Below the pieces are notes generated by a model. It was not told the origin of the DNA. It searched no databases and saw only the letters and a list, made by a program, of their open reading frames with translations. A stretch of 5,133 nucleotides of DNA from DASRJX01 sp035649235 (GTDB taxonomy: Bacteria; Acidobacteriota; Polarisedimenticolia; Gp22-AA2): assembly GCA_035649235.1 (NCBI GenBank), contig DASRJX010000201.1, forward strand, positions 1-5,133, read 5' to 3'. This document shows, piece after piece, positions 1 through 5,133 of the stretch. Position 1 is the first letter of the stretch, and each line of letters opens with the position of its first letter. Both the position numbers and the translations under genes were made by a program.

Positions 1-273
1 TCGCAGGGCCTCCTGCAGCACCAGGCGGGCGATGCCGTGCGCGAAGCCGGCCACGTCGGCCACGGCGACCCCCTGTTCCATCTTCCGCGCCAGCCGATCG
101 AGCGTCTCGTCGGCGCACTCCTCGGGCGAGGACACACCGCGCCAGTCGAAGAACCTGGTCAGCGCCCTGCGGATCCTCTCGTACTCCGCCCCGGCCCGAC
201 GATCGTCCGCGTCGAGACGCGACAGCAGCAGGCGAAATCCGGCGTCCGGCACCCCCGACGAGCCATCCGGCAT
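1..273 (-). CDS. ECF-type RNA polymerase sigma factor, N-terminal part (cut by window edge)
   Basis: The minus-strand frame from the ATG at 273-271 is open to base 1, giving 91 codons with no stop, so the C-terminal part (region 4) lies outside the window. The protein starts MPDGSSGVPDAGFRLLLSRL. From about residue 33 it resembles sigma-70 region 2 of ECF factors: the helix around YERIRRALTRFFDWRG, then SPEECADETLDRLARKM, then a variable loop and VAGFAHGIARLVLQEALR. These match the core-polymerase-binding and -10-recognition helices in general layout (family knowledge). It would direct core RNA polymerase to a small promoter set. It is transcribed away from the TPR-CHAT gene, with 161 bases between the two chosen starts, which suggests a linked regulatory pair (inference). 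No strong ribosome site precedes the ATG (only AGAGA). The frame is also open upstream to a GTG at 360, a possible longer start. An inactive or non-canonical sigma-like protein cannot be excluded without region 4. Confidence 0.8.
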   Translation of the reverse strand, partial: MPDGSSGVPDAGFRLLLSRLDADDRRAGAEYERIRRALTRFFDWRGVSSPEECADETLDRLARKMEQGVAVADVAGFAHGIARLVLQEALR

Positions 274-376
274 GGTCTCTGCACGAACCCGCGCGCGCGG
301 CCGGTGCGCCGGCAGGACACGGGCGGCCGCGGGCCCTCTCGAAGTCGTTGTCGGAGCCACGTTGACTCTTTTCAGG

Positions 377-406
377 ATTCTATCGGAGCAGGCGAATTCG
401 TGGCAA
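377..406 (-). promoter_or_regulatory. Candidate sigma-70-type promoter for the sigma-factor gene
   Basis: Read on the minus strand, TTGCCA (406-401) is followed after 18 bases by TAGAAT (382-377). Each hexamer matches the housekeeping consensus at five of six positions. Transcription would start near 370, leaving a leader of about 97 bases before the ATG at 273. It would leave only about 10 bases before the alternative GTG at 360. The -35 box lies 28 bases upstream of the TPR-CHAT ATG, so a protein bound here could affect both genes. This is a by-eye match in an unknown organism. Confidence 0.4.
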
Positions 407-423
407 TATGTCCCTCTGGCGGC

Positions 424-437
424 GAGGGGGAACGATG
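424..437 (+). promoter_or_regulatory. Ribosome binding site that sets the TPR-CHAT start
   Basis: GAGGGGG at 424-430 is followed by four bases and the ATG at 435-437; from the GAGG core the spacing is 7. The in-frame ATG at 408 has no comparable purine-rich site before it. This favours 435 over 408, and the choice also puts the signal peptide at the very N-terminus. Confidence 0.65.
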
Positions 438-3400
438 CAGGATGCCGGACGCGGCCGGGCGTGGCTGCCGCTCGTGGCGGCGGTCGCTCTCGGCGTGCCC
501 GGCCCGGCGCGCGCCGGGGCCGCCGGCGCTCCGCCGGACGAAGGGGGCCGCCCGCGGCGCCTCACCGCCACCTCCTCGCTCGAGGCCGAGCTCGCGGGCG
601 GGGAGGTCCATCGCTACGAGATCGATCTGACCGCCGGCGACTACCTCGTCCTCGTCTTCGATCAGCGCGGCATCGACATCCACCCCGTGGTTCTCGGCCC
701 GGACGGCGCGCGGATCTTCCGCAACGACACCGGCGAATGGGGGCGCGAGGAGGTCGCGATGGTCGCGCCGTCGTCGGGCCTCTACCTCATCGACGCCGAG
801 CCGGCGAGGGGCACGCTTCCGCGGGGCGGCTACGCGCTTCGCGTCGAGGCGCTGCGGCCGGCGACAACCGAAGACCAGGCCCACGCCCACCTGATGGATC
901 TCCTGTCGCGCGCCTACGGCGCGCTTTCGGTGAGAAACGTCGCCACTGGGGGCGTCGCCAACGGCGACATACCGCAGGCGCGGGCTCTCTATCAGGAAGC
1001 CCTGGCCGCGGCGCGCACACAGCGTGACCGGCCGGACGAGGCGTTCGCCTTGACGGCGCTCGGGTTCATCGCCAACCACATGGACGACTTCCGGGCGGAC
1101 CTCGAGTACACGCGTCAGGCCCTGCCGATCTGGCACGAGGTGGGGAACCAGCACGCCGAGGCGCGGGCCTGGGGGAACCTCGGCCTGAGTCTTGGAGTGC
1201 TGGGGGAGGAGGCGGAGCAGATTTCCGCGTACGAGAAAGGACTGGCGATCCAGCGCGCGACCGGGAATCTGCACGCCCAGTGCAACCTGCTGAACAGTCT
1301 TGCTTACAATCTGGGCGCGCGCGGCGAATTCGACGCGGCGCTCGCCGACGCCTACGAGGCGCTGGCGCTGGCCCGCAGGCTGGGGGACGCGCCGCTCGAG
1401 GCCCAGATCGCGGGCACGGTGGCGCTCATCTACCTGGACCTCGGGGAGTACGAGGCGTGCGTCGACGGCTGCCGCCGCATCCTCGACGGGAGTTCCCTCG
1501 ACGACGTCGAAAGAGCGAGGTTCCTCGGCGTGATGGGCGCGGCCCTGGTCAGGTTGGGAGACCGGCCCGCGGCGCGCAAGGCGCTCGAGGAGGCCCTCGC
1601 CTACTGGACCAAGGCCAACTGGCGCGGGCTTCAGGCCCGCGTCCTGATCGATCTCGGCGACCTTTACCTCCGGGACGGGGACCTGGAGCAGGCCCGGAAC
1701 GTGTTCGAGACGGCGGCCGCGCGGGCCGCGGCCATCGGCTACGTCTATACGGAAGCCTCCTGCCGGCGGTGGCTGGCGGAGACGCTCGTCCGGCTCGGCC
1801 GTCTCGAGGAGGCCGAGGCCGCGATGCGCGCCGCGGCGGATCTGTCGCAGGGGGACCCCGACCCGAACAGCCGGGCGTTCGATCTGGTCCTCGAGGCGCG
1901 GCTGGCCCTGGCGCGAGGCGATGCGTCCGGAGCCCGCCGGCATGCCGAGGCCGCGCTGAGCCTAAGCGAATCGGCCCGCGCGCGCGCGACGATCGACCGC
2001 TTCCGCCGCTCGAGGCTGGCCTCGAGCCAGGTCGTCTACGAGACGCTCGTCGACGTCCTCATGACGCAGCACGCGCGGCGCCCGCGCGCCGGCTTCGAGG
2101 CGCGCGCCCTGGAGGTGAGCGAACGGGCCCGCGCCCGCAGCCTGCTGGAGCTGATGCTCGGCGGGGCGTCCGGAGGCGCCGGCGGTCCCGAGGGGGCCCT
2201 CCTCGATCAGACGCGCGATCTGCAGCGACGGCTCGGCGCCAAGGCCCGGGCCCTGGACGTCGCGCAGCGCGCCAAGAACGACGCGCTCGTGGCCTCCATG
2301 AGGCACGAAATCGACGAGCTGTCCGACCAGTTCGCGCTGCTCGACACCCGGATGCGGCGCGGCCGATCGACCGGCTCGATCGCCGCCACCCCCGAGCCTT
2401 TGACCCTCTCCGCGATCCGCGCCCAGGTCCTCGACGAACAGACGACTCTGGTGGAATACCTCCTGTCCGAATCCGCCAGCTACGCGTTCGTCGTCTCCCG
2501 GGACGCGATCGCCAGTCAGCGCCTGGCACCCCGGAAGACGATCGAGGACGCGGCGGCGGCGCTCCAGAAGGCGATCGCCGCGCCTCCCGCGGCGTCCCCC
2601 GGTCGCCGGGCGGCGCTCGACGCCGCCGCGGCGAGCCTCGGGGATCTGCTTCTCGGCCCCGTCCGCGGCATCGCGCCGGGCAGGCGTCTCCTGATCGTGG
2701 CGCCCGGGACGCTGCAGCAGATCCCGTTCGCCGCCCTGACGGTGCCCGGGGGGACGCAGCGCCTGATCGATCGAAACGAGATCGTGCAGGCCCCGTCCGC
2801 GTCGGTCGTGGCCGCCTCCCGCAAGGCGCACGCGTCGCGGCCACCCGCCGCGCGTGTCGTGGCGATCTTCGCCGACCCCGTCTACGACGCGGCCGATCCC
2901 AGGGTCGTCCGGGCGATGGCCGCGCCGCCCCAGGGGAAGGACGGAGCGGACCAGCCGGTCACGCTCCTGGGAGGGGCCGTCCGCAGTCTGCAGGGCGGGG
3001 ACGATCGCACGGGCCTCTCGCGGCTGCCGTTCACGCGCCAGGAGGCGGAGGCGATCGCCGCGCTCGCTCCACCCGGCTCGGTGCGGATGGCGACCGGATT
3101 CGACGCCATGCTGGCCGCCGTGACCGACCCGTCGCTGGCCGATTACCGGATCGTCCACTTCGCGACCCACGGCCTGCTCGACGCCCGGTCCCCCGAGCTG
3201 TCGGGCCTGATCTTCTCCCTGGTGGACGAGACGGGCGCTCCCGTCGAAGGTTACCTCCGCCTCCGGGACATAGGCCGGCTGCATCTCAACGCGGACCTCG
3301 CGGTCCTCAGCGGCTGCGAGACGGGGCTGGGGCGGACGGTCGGCGGCGAGGGGGTGATCGGACTGACGCGCGGATTCACCCTCGCCGGCGCGCGCTCGGT

Positions 3401-3593
3401 CATGGCGAGCCTGTGGAAGATCGACGACCTGGCGACCGCGGACCTGATGGAGCGCTTTTATCGCGGCCTCCTGGTGCAGCACCTGCCGGCGCCGGCCGCG
3501 CTGCGCCAGGCGCAGCGTGAGATGGAGGCCTCGGAGACGTGGAGCGACCCCTACCACTGGGCCGGGTTCGTCATCCAGGGGGAGTGGCGCTGA
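435..3593 (+). CDS. Exported TPR-repeat protein with C-terminal CHAT (caspase-like) protease domain
   Basis: About 1052 residues from the ATG at 435. Residues 1-27 form a signal peptide: Arg-containing start, hydrophobic LPLVAAVALGV, cleavage-like PARA before Gly28. Residues ~43-142 resemble a PPC-type beta-sandwich (GGEVHRYEIDLTAGDYLVLV, then a DQRGIDIHPVVLGPDG motif), a domain often placed ahead of TPR-CHAT regions. Residues ~180-510 hold about eight degenerate TPR units, for example around AWGNLGLSLGVLGEEAEQIS and ARVLIDLGDLYLRDGDLEQA. Residues ~585-645 are a charged, probably coiled-coil helix. Residues ~670-1052 are a CHAT domain, a clan CD cysteine protease fold: His912 in HFATHG and Cys961 in LSGCETG are the expected catalytic pair, 49 residues apart. 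Family hallmarks LPFTRQEAEAI, LWKIDD and the C-terminal YHWAGFVIQGEW are intact. The TPRs probably bind a partner that controls cleavage (inference); the substrate is unknown. Export suggests a periplasmic or surface role, unlike cytoplasmic CHAT effectors such as the protease of type III-E CRISPR. An ATG at 408 would add nine residues and is less likely. Confidence 0.9.
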   Translation: MQDAGRGRAWLPLVAAVALGVPGPARAGAAGAPPDEGGRPRRLTATSSLEAELAGGEVHRYEIDLTAGDYLVLVFDQRGIDIHPVVLGPDGARIFRNDTGEWGREEVAMVAPSSGLYLIDAEPARGTLPRGGYALRVEALRPATTEDQAHAHLMDLLSRAYGALSVRNVATGGVANGDIPQARALYQEALAAARTQRDRPDEAFALTALGFIANHMDDFRADLEYTRQALPIWHEVGNQHAEARAWGNLGLSLGVLGEEAEQISAYEKGLAIQRATGNLHAQCNLLNSLAYNLGARGEFDAALADAYEALALARRLGDAPLEAQIAGTVALIYLDLGEYEACVDGCRRILDGSSLDDVERARFLGVMGAALVRLGDRPAARKALEEALAYWTKANWRGLQARVLIDLGDLYLRDGDLEQARNVFETAAARAAAIGYVYTEASCRRWLAETLVRLGRLEEAEAAMRAAADLSQGDPDPNSRAFDLVLEARLALARGDASGARRHAEAALSLSESARARATIDRFRRSRLASSQVVYETLVDVLMTQHARRPRAGFEARALEVSERARARSLLELMLGGASGGAGGPEGALLDQTRDLQRRLGAKARALDVAQRAKNDALVASMRHEIDELSDQFALLDTRMRRGRSTGSIAATPEPLTLSAIRAQVLDEQTTLVEYLLSESASYAFVVSRDAIASQRLAPRKTIEDAAAALQKAIAAPPAASPGRRAALDAAAASLGDLLLGPVRGIAPGRRLLIVAPGTLQQIPFAALTVPGGTQRLIDRNEIVQAPSASVVAASRKAHASRPPAARVVAIFADPVYDAADPRVVRAMAAPPQGKDGADQPVTLLGGAVRSLQGGDDRTGLSRLPFTRQEAEAIAALAPPGSVRMATGFDAMLAAVTDPSLADYRIVHFATHGLLDARSPELSGLIFSLVDETGAPVEGYLRLRDIGRLHLNADLAVLSGCETGLGRTVGGEGVIGLTRGFTLAGARSVMASLWKIDDLATADLMERFYRGLLVQHLPAPAALRQAQREMEASETWSDPYHWAGFVIQGEWR

Positions 3594-3650
3594 GCGGTCC
3601 AGCCGACCCGCTCTATCCACGCCGCCGCGGCGGGCGCCGCCGCCCCGAAC

Positions 3651-3697
3651 AGCACGACCCGAAGTCTCGACGCCCATCGTGCCCGTACGGTCGTGCT
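3651..3697. repeat. 9-bp perfect inverted repeat downstream of the TPR-CHAT gene
   Basis: AGCACGACC at 3651-3659 is the exact reverse complement of GGTCGTGCT at 3689-3697, with 29 bases between the arms. It lies 58 bases after the TPR-CHAT stop codon. No T-run follows the second arm, so it is not a classical Rho-independent terminator. It may be an RNA 3' stem-loop or a protein-binding inverted repeat, for example an integrase arm site given the tRNA fragment about 80 bases further on. A chance occurrence in GC-rich DNA is also possible. Confidence 0.4.
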
Positions 3698-3707
3698 TGA
3701 GGACTGC

Positions 3708-3753
3708 GGGCTCGGTGCGGGAACGGGGGCGGCAAGATGTTGAGCCCTTTGTT
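3708..3753 (+). terminator. Weak possible terminator (GGGCTC/GAGCCC hairpin followed by T-rich bases)
   Basis: GGGCTC at 3708-3713 pairs with GAGCCC at 3742-3747, directly followed by TTTGTT. The stem is only six base pairs and the loop is 28 bases, much longer than typical, so this is a marginal candidate for ending the TPR-CHAT transcript. No better terminator is visible between the gene's stop codon and the tRNA fragment. Confidence 0.18.
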
Positions 3754-3773
3754 CGCTGCCCTCTTCCCGTGGC

Positions 3774-3828
3774 CTTAAAATCCCCTGGCCTTCGGGCCAT
3801 CTGGGTTCGAGTCCCAGCCCCGGCACCA
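3774..3828 (+). tRNA. tRNA-Leu(UAA) 3' half only; probable integration attachment-site scar
   Basis: The segment is the 3' half of a class II tRNA. The anticodon loop CTTAAAA is at 3774-3780, with anticodon TAA at 3776-3778. It is followed by the 3' anticodon-stem strand TCCCC (3781-3785), a long variable arm TGGCC-TTCG-GGCCA (3786-3799), a perfect five-pair T-arm CTGGG/CCCAG around TTCGAGT (3801-3817), the acceptor strand CCCCGGC (3818-3824), discriminator A (3825) and encoded CCA (3826-3828). The anticodon, long variable arm and A73 all fit tRNA-Leu. The 5' half is absent: no GCCGGGG acceptor strand or D-arm occurs upstream, and the bases before the loop (GTGGC) do not pair with TCCCC. A tRNA-like sequence that begins at the anticodon loop and is intact to the CCA matches attachment sites of tyrosine integrases that recombine in the anticodon loop (family knowledge). 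It is not expected to make a working tRNA. Confidence 0.85.
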
Positions 3829-3877
3829 TCATTAAGGATCGCCCGGCTTTCGAAGCTCGTTCCAGAACTCAAGAACC

Positions 3878-4221
3878 CTAGCGACCAGCCGAGCTAGACG
3901 TTCCCTGGCGCGACCCTTCGAGCCGTCGCTCCCTGGCTCGCCTCCAGCTCAACAGAGTGGCGAGAATCGTAATGAAAGGAAAAAGACCACCGAGGAGCCA
4001 CCATGTACTCGTCGCCAGAATCCCTATCTCATTGAGGATGAGGAGCAGCAAGGACCAACCGAAAGCAGGTTCGGGATTCCGTCTGGACCAGCGTCCCAGC
4101 GCGGCAAGCACTGCACCGAAGAAGAGGCAGAACACCCCGATCGGCACCGAGGTCCCAGGGTAGACGGCCCCAGGAAGAGGTCAATGGCCGCCGATATGAA
4201 AAGGAGGAGACGCGTAATCAT
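3878..4221 (-). pseudogene. Frameshifted small membrane protein, four predicted helices
   Basis: Two overlapping minus-strand frames join into one plausible protein. The first starts at the ATG 4221-4219 and reads MITRLLLFISAAIDLFLG. It then loses sense at a GGGG run (plus-strand C4 at 4168-4171). The second frame continues AVYPGTSVPIGVFCLFFGAV and runs to the TAG at 3880-3878. One extra G in the run restores about 114 continuous residues. The restored protein has four hydrophobic segments (around MITRLLLF..FLG, VPIGVFCLFFGAVLAALG, AFGWSLLLLILNEIGILATS and WWLLGGLFPFITILATLLSW) and a basic C-terminal tail. I recognise no family. G+C here is roughly 50-65%, below its neighbours. The frame upstream of the ATG is open back to the TAG that ends the DUF2007-like gene, so this may be the C-terminal part of that gene. 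A sequencing error in the G run, or true -1 slippage on G-GGG, could produce the same picture. No good ribosome site precedes the ATG. Confidence 0.6.
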
Positions 4222-4308
4222 GTAACGGCGCTCGTCCCGCAGATCCTGGAGGGGCCGCGATGCGTCGCGTGAGACGCTGGACTCTGCCGTCGACGAGGCA
4301 GACGATTC

Positions 4309-5004
4309 CTACTGGTCGGGCTCGGTGTCGTCCGCGGGGGGAGCCCCAGGGACGGCCTCACCCGGAACCTCCTGTGCGCTGATCGTCGACGCTTCGCCGT
4401 TGCAGACATCCTCGATCGCCCGGCGCGCAGCCTCCACGTCCACCTCGGCCACGAAGAACAGCGTCTCGGCCGCCGCTCCTATCGAAAAGTGGTACTGCCC
4501 TGTGAGCCGGCTTGTCGTATACCCGATGTCCCGATCCTCCAGGGCAGCCCGGTAAGTCATCGCCTCGACATCGTCCGTCGCCCGCGCGAGCAGCACGCTG
4601 CTGCCTCCGGCGAAGACATCCGCCAGCCGATCCCGAGCCCACTCGAGATGCAGATCGGCGATATAGAAGCTCGTGGTGGGCGCCGGAGACCCATCTCCTG
4701 CACGTCCCTGCTCCTCGCTGAAGCAGAAATGGGCCACGTCATACTCCTCGAGACGGTTGCGCACATGGCGCTGCTCGTCCTCGCTCGTGGTGGTGCACAG
4801 CAAGTCCAGCGACGAATAATCCGGCAAGGATGCGTCAGGGTCCCGAACAGATCCCTCGAATTCCCTTATGACACTCTCTCTTGAGACAAGCGCCGCTCCG
4901 CAATCCGGGCATCGGCCTTCAATCTCCTCGGTCCAGGACGCTGCGCAGCCAAAACAGAGACTTCGTGCGGTGGGATCGGACATGTCCATGCGAACGCAGG
5001 CCAC
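4309..5004 (-). CDS. Zinc-ribbon protein with two DUF2007-like repeats
   Basis: 231 residues from the GTG at 5004. An N-terminal zinc ribbon is clear: Cys17-x2-Cys20 (CFGC) and Cys32-x2-Cys35 (CPDC). Two related alpha/beta units follow, at about residues 66-131 and 136-201. Each has a strand, a helix rich in acidic and Arg residues ending in a Leu-Glu motif (VRNRLEEYDV; YRAALEDRDI), a variable loop, then a strand and a helix (FYIADLHLEWARDRLADVF; LFFVAEVDVEAARRAIEDV). This duplication resembles DUF2007, described as a putative signal-transducing domain; the match is by layout only and its biochemical role is unknown. The C-terminus is a Pro/Ala/acid-rich tail ending PADDTEPDQ before TAG. Start choice: GTG 5004 has a strong purine-rich site; ATG 4989 or 4983 would give shorter proteins without one; the frame is also open upstream to the window edge. 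The amber stop may interrupt a longer gene that includes the downstream membrane segment. Confidence 0.75.
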   Translation of the reverse strand: MACVRMDMSDPTARSLCFGCAASWTEEIEGRCPDCGAALVSRESVIREFEGSVRDPDASLPDYSSLDLLCTTTSEDEQRHVRNRLEEYDVAHFCFSEEQGRAGDGSPAPTTSFYIADLHLEWARDRLADVFAGGSSVLLARATDDVEAMTYRAALEDRDIGYTTSRLTGQYHFSIGAAAETLFFVAEVDVEAARRAIEDVCNGEASTISAQEVPGEAVPGAPPADDTEPDQ

Positions 5005-5006
5005 AA

Positions 5007-5020
5007 CCCCCCCCTTCTTC
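5007..5020 (-). promoter_or_regulatory. Purine-rich ribosome binding site with a G8 run, before GTG 5004
   Basis: On the minus strand GAAGAA followed by eight G residues (5020-5007) lies two bases before the GTG at 5004. The AAGG portion sits about eight bases from the GTG, a good Shine-Dalgarno distance. The ATGs at 4989 and 4983 are too far from it (17 or more bases). The G8 run is prone to length change, which would alter spacing here and, if the frame really starts upstream, would shift it. Confidence 0.4.
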
Positions 5021-5095
5021 TTTCGGTGGGATCTTCCTGGATGATTCCACACCTGATTCACCCTGCGCAAGTTCACGAGGGTCTTGTCCGCGCCG

Positions 5096-5121
5096 GCGCC
5101 TCGACTGCAGTAGCGAGGGGC
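5096..5121. repeat. Imperfect inverted repeat at right edge
   Basis: Bases 5096-5103 (GCGCCTCG) pair with 5114-5121 (CGAGGGGC) with one mismatch, around a 10-base loop that contains the palindrome ACTGCAGT. No T-run follows on either strand. It lies 92 bases or more upstream of the proposed start of the zinc-ribbon gene and could be the end of a neighbouring transcript's stem-loop or an operator. Nothing else is recognisable between 5021 and 5133. Confidence 0.25.
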
Positions 5122-5133
5122 TTCGCCGGCGAG

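Noticed and set aside
362..367. TTGACT as a -35 box for the TPR-CHAT gene
   Set aside because: No -10-like hexamer lies 16-18 bases downstream; the nearest TATCGG is only 13 bases away and a poor match.
32..1027. Two overlapping plus-strand frames across 32-1027
   Set aside because: They run antisense to the sigma-factor frame and out of frame with the TPR-CHAT start, and have low-complexity composition.
1280..3520. 746-codon plus-strand frame inside the TPR-CHAT gene
   Set aside because: It is extremely rich in Arg, Gly and Pro without recognisable structure, the typical +1 shadow of a high-GC gene.
3594..3828. Group I intron in tRNA-Leu(UAA), which is known to split this tRNA in the anticodon loop
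   Set aside because: No 5' tRNA half with a GCCGGGG acceptor strand occurs upstream in the window, and the loop bases CTT are retained before AAAA instead of an intron-terminal G.
372..3872. Long minus-strand open frames (523 and 636 codons) covering the TPR-CHAT gene and its downstream region
   Set aside because: They are shadows in GC-rich DNA: Arg/Gly/Pro-rich with no domain signal, while the plus-strand frame has clear TPR and CHAT motifs with catalytic residues.
3551..3872. Minus-strand peptide containing GAGTRTQ or VPGLGLEPR across the tRNA fragment
   Set aside because: Peptides of this kind are the well-known spurious translation of the antisense strand of tRNA T-arms and 3' ends.
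5073..5133. Frame reading SPAKPLATAVEAPARTRPS to a TGA at 5075-5073, as the end of an upstream minus-strand gene
   Set aside because: Too short to judge; the composition is low complexity and the other frames there are equally open.

Overview
The window is high-GC bacterial DNA. Sampled 60-base lines give about 75% G+C inside the large gene and 50-57% in parts of the right-hand third. The gene content suggests a soil- or sediment-type, high-GC Gram-negative bacterium. Acidobacteriota or a related uncultivated phylum is my best guess, because TPR-CHAT proteins next to ECF-like sigma factors are common there. This is inferred from protein style and is not proven.

Left part (1-3593): two divergent genes share a control region of about 160 bp. 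On the minus strand, running off the left edge, is the N-terminal 91 codons of an ECF-type sigma factor; it is visible only as an incomplete frame. On the plus strand is one large gene for an exported protein of about 1052 residues. It has a signal peptide, a PPC-like beta-sandwich domain, an array of TPR repeats, a charged helical linker and a C-terminal CHAT (caspase-like) protease domain with the His-Cys pair intact. A sigma-70-like promoter facing the sigma gene lies in the shared region.

Middle (3594-3877): no protein gene is supported here. The interval holds a 9-bp inverted repeat, a weak possible terminator and the 3' half of a tRNA-Leu(UAA) gene. That half runs from the anticodon loop through a long variable arm, a perfect T-arm, the acceptor 3' strand, A73 and an encoded CCA. 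No 5' half is present. This is the signature left when an integrative element recombines into a tRNA gene, so position ~3774-3828 is a probable attachment-site scar. If so, the element or its remnant lies to the left, the side carrying the CHAT and sigma genes, and older chromosome lies to the right.

Right part (3878-5133): on the minus strand, a gene for a zinc-ribbon protein with two DUF2007-like repeats ends at an amber codon. The same frame stays open beyond that stop and runs into a hydrophobic, four-helix membrane segment, which is itself broken by a single-base (-1) frameshift in a G4 run. The simplest reading is that one ancestral zinc-ribbon/DUF2007/membrane gene has been split by two lesions, or that two adjacent genes exist and the second is frameshifted.
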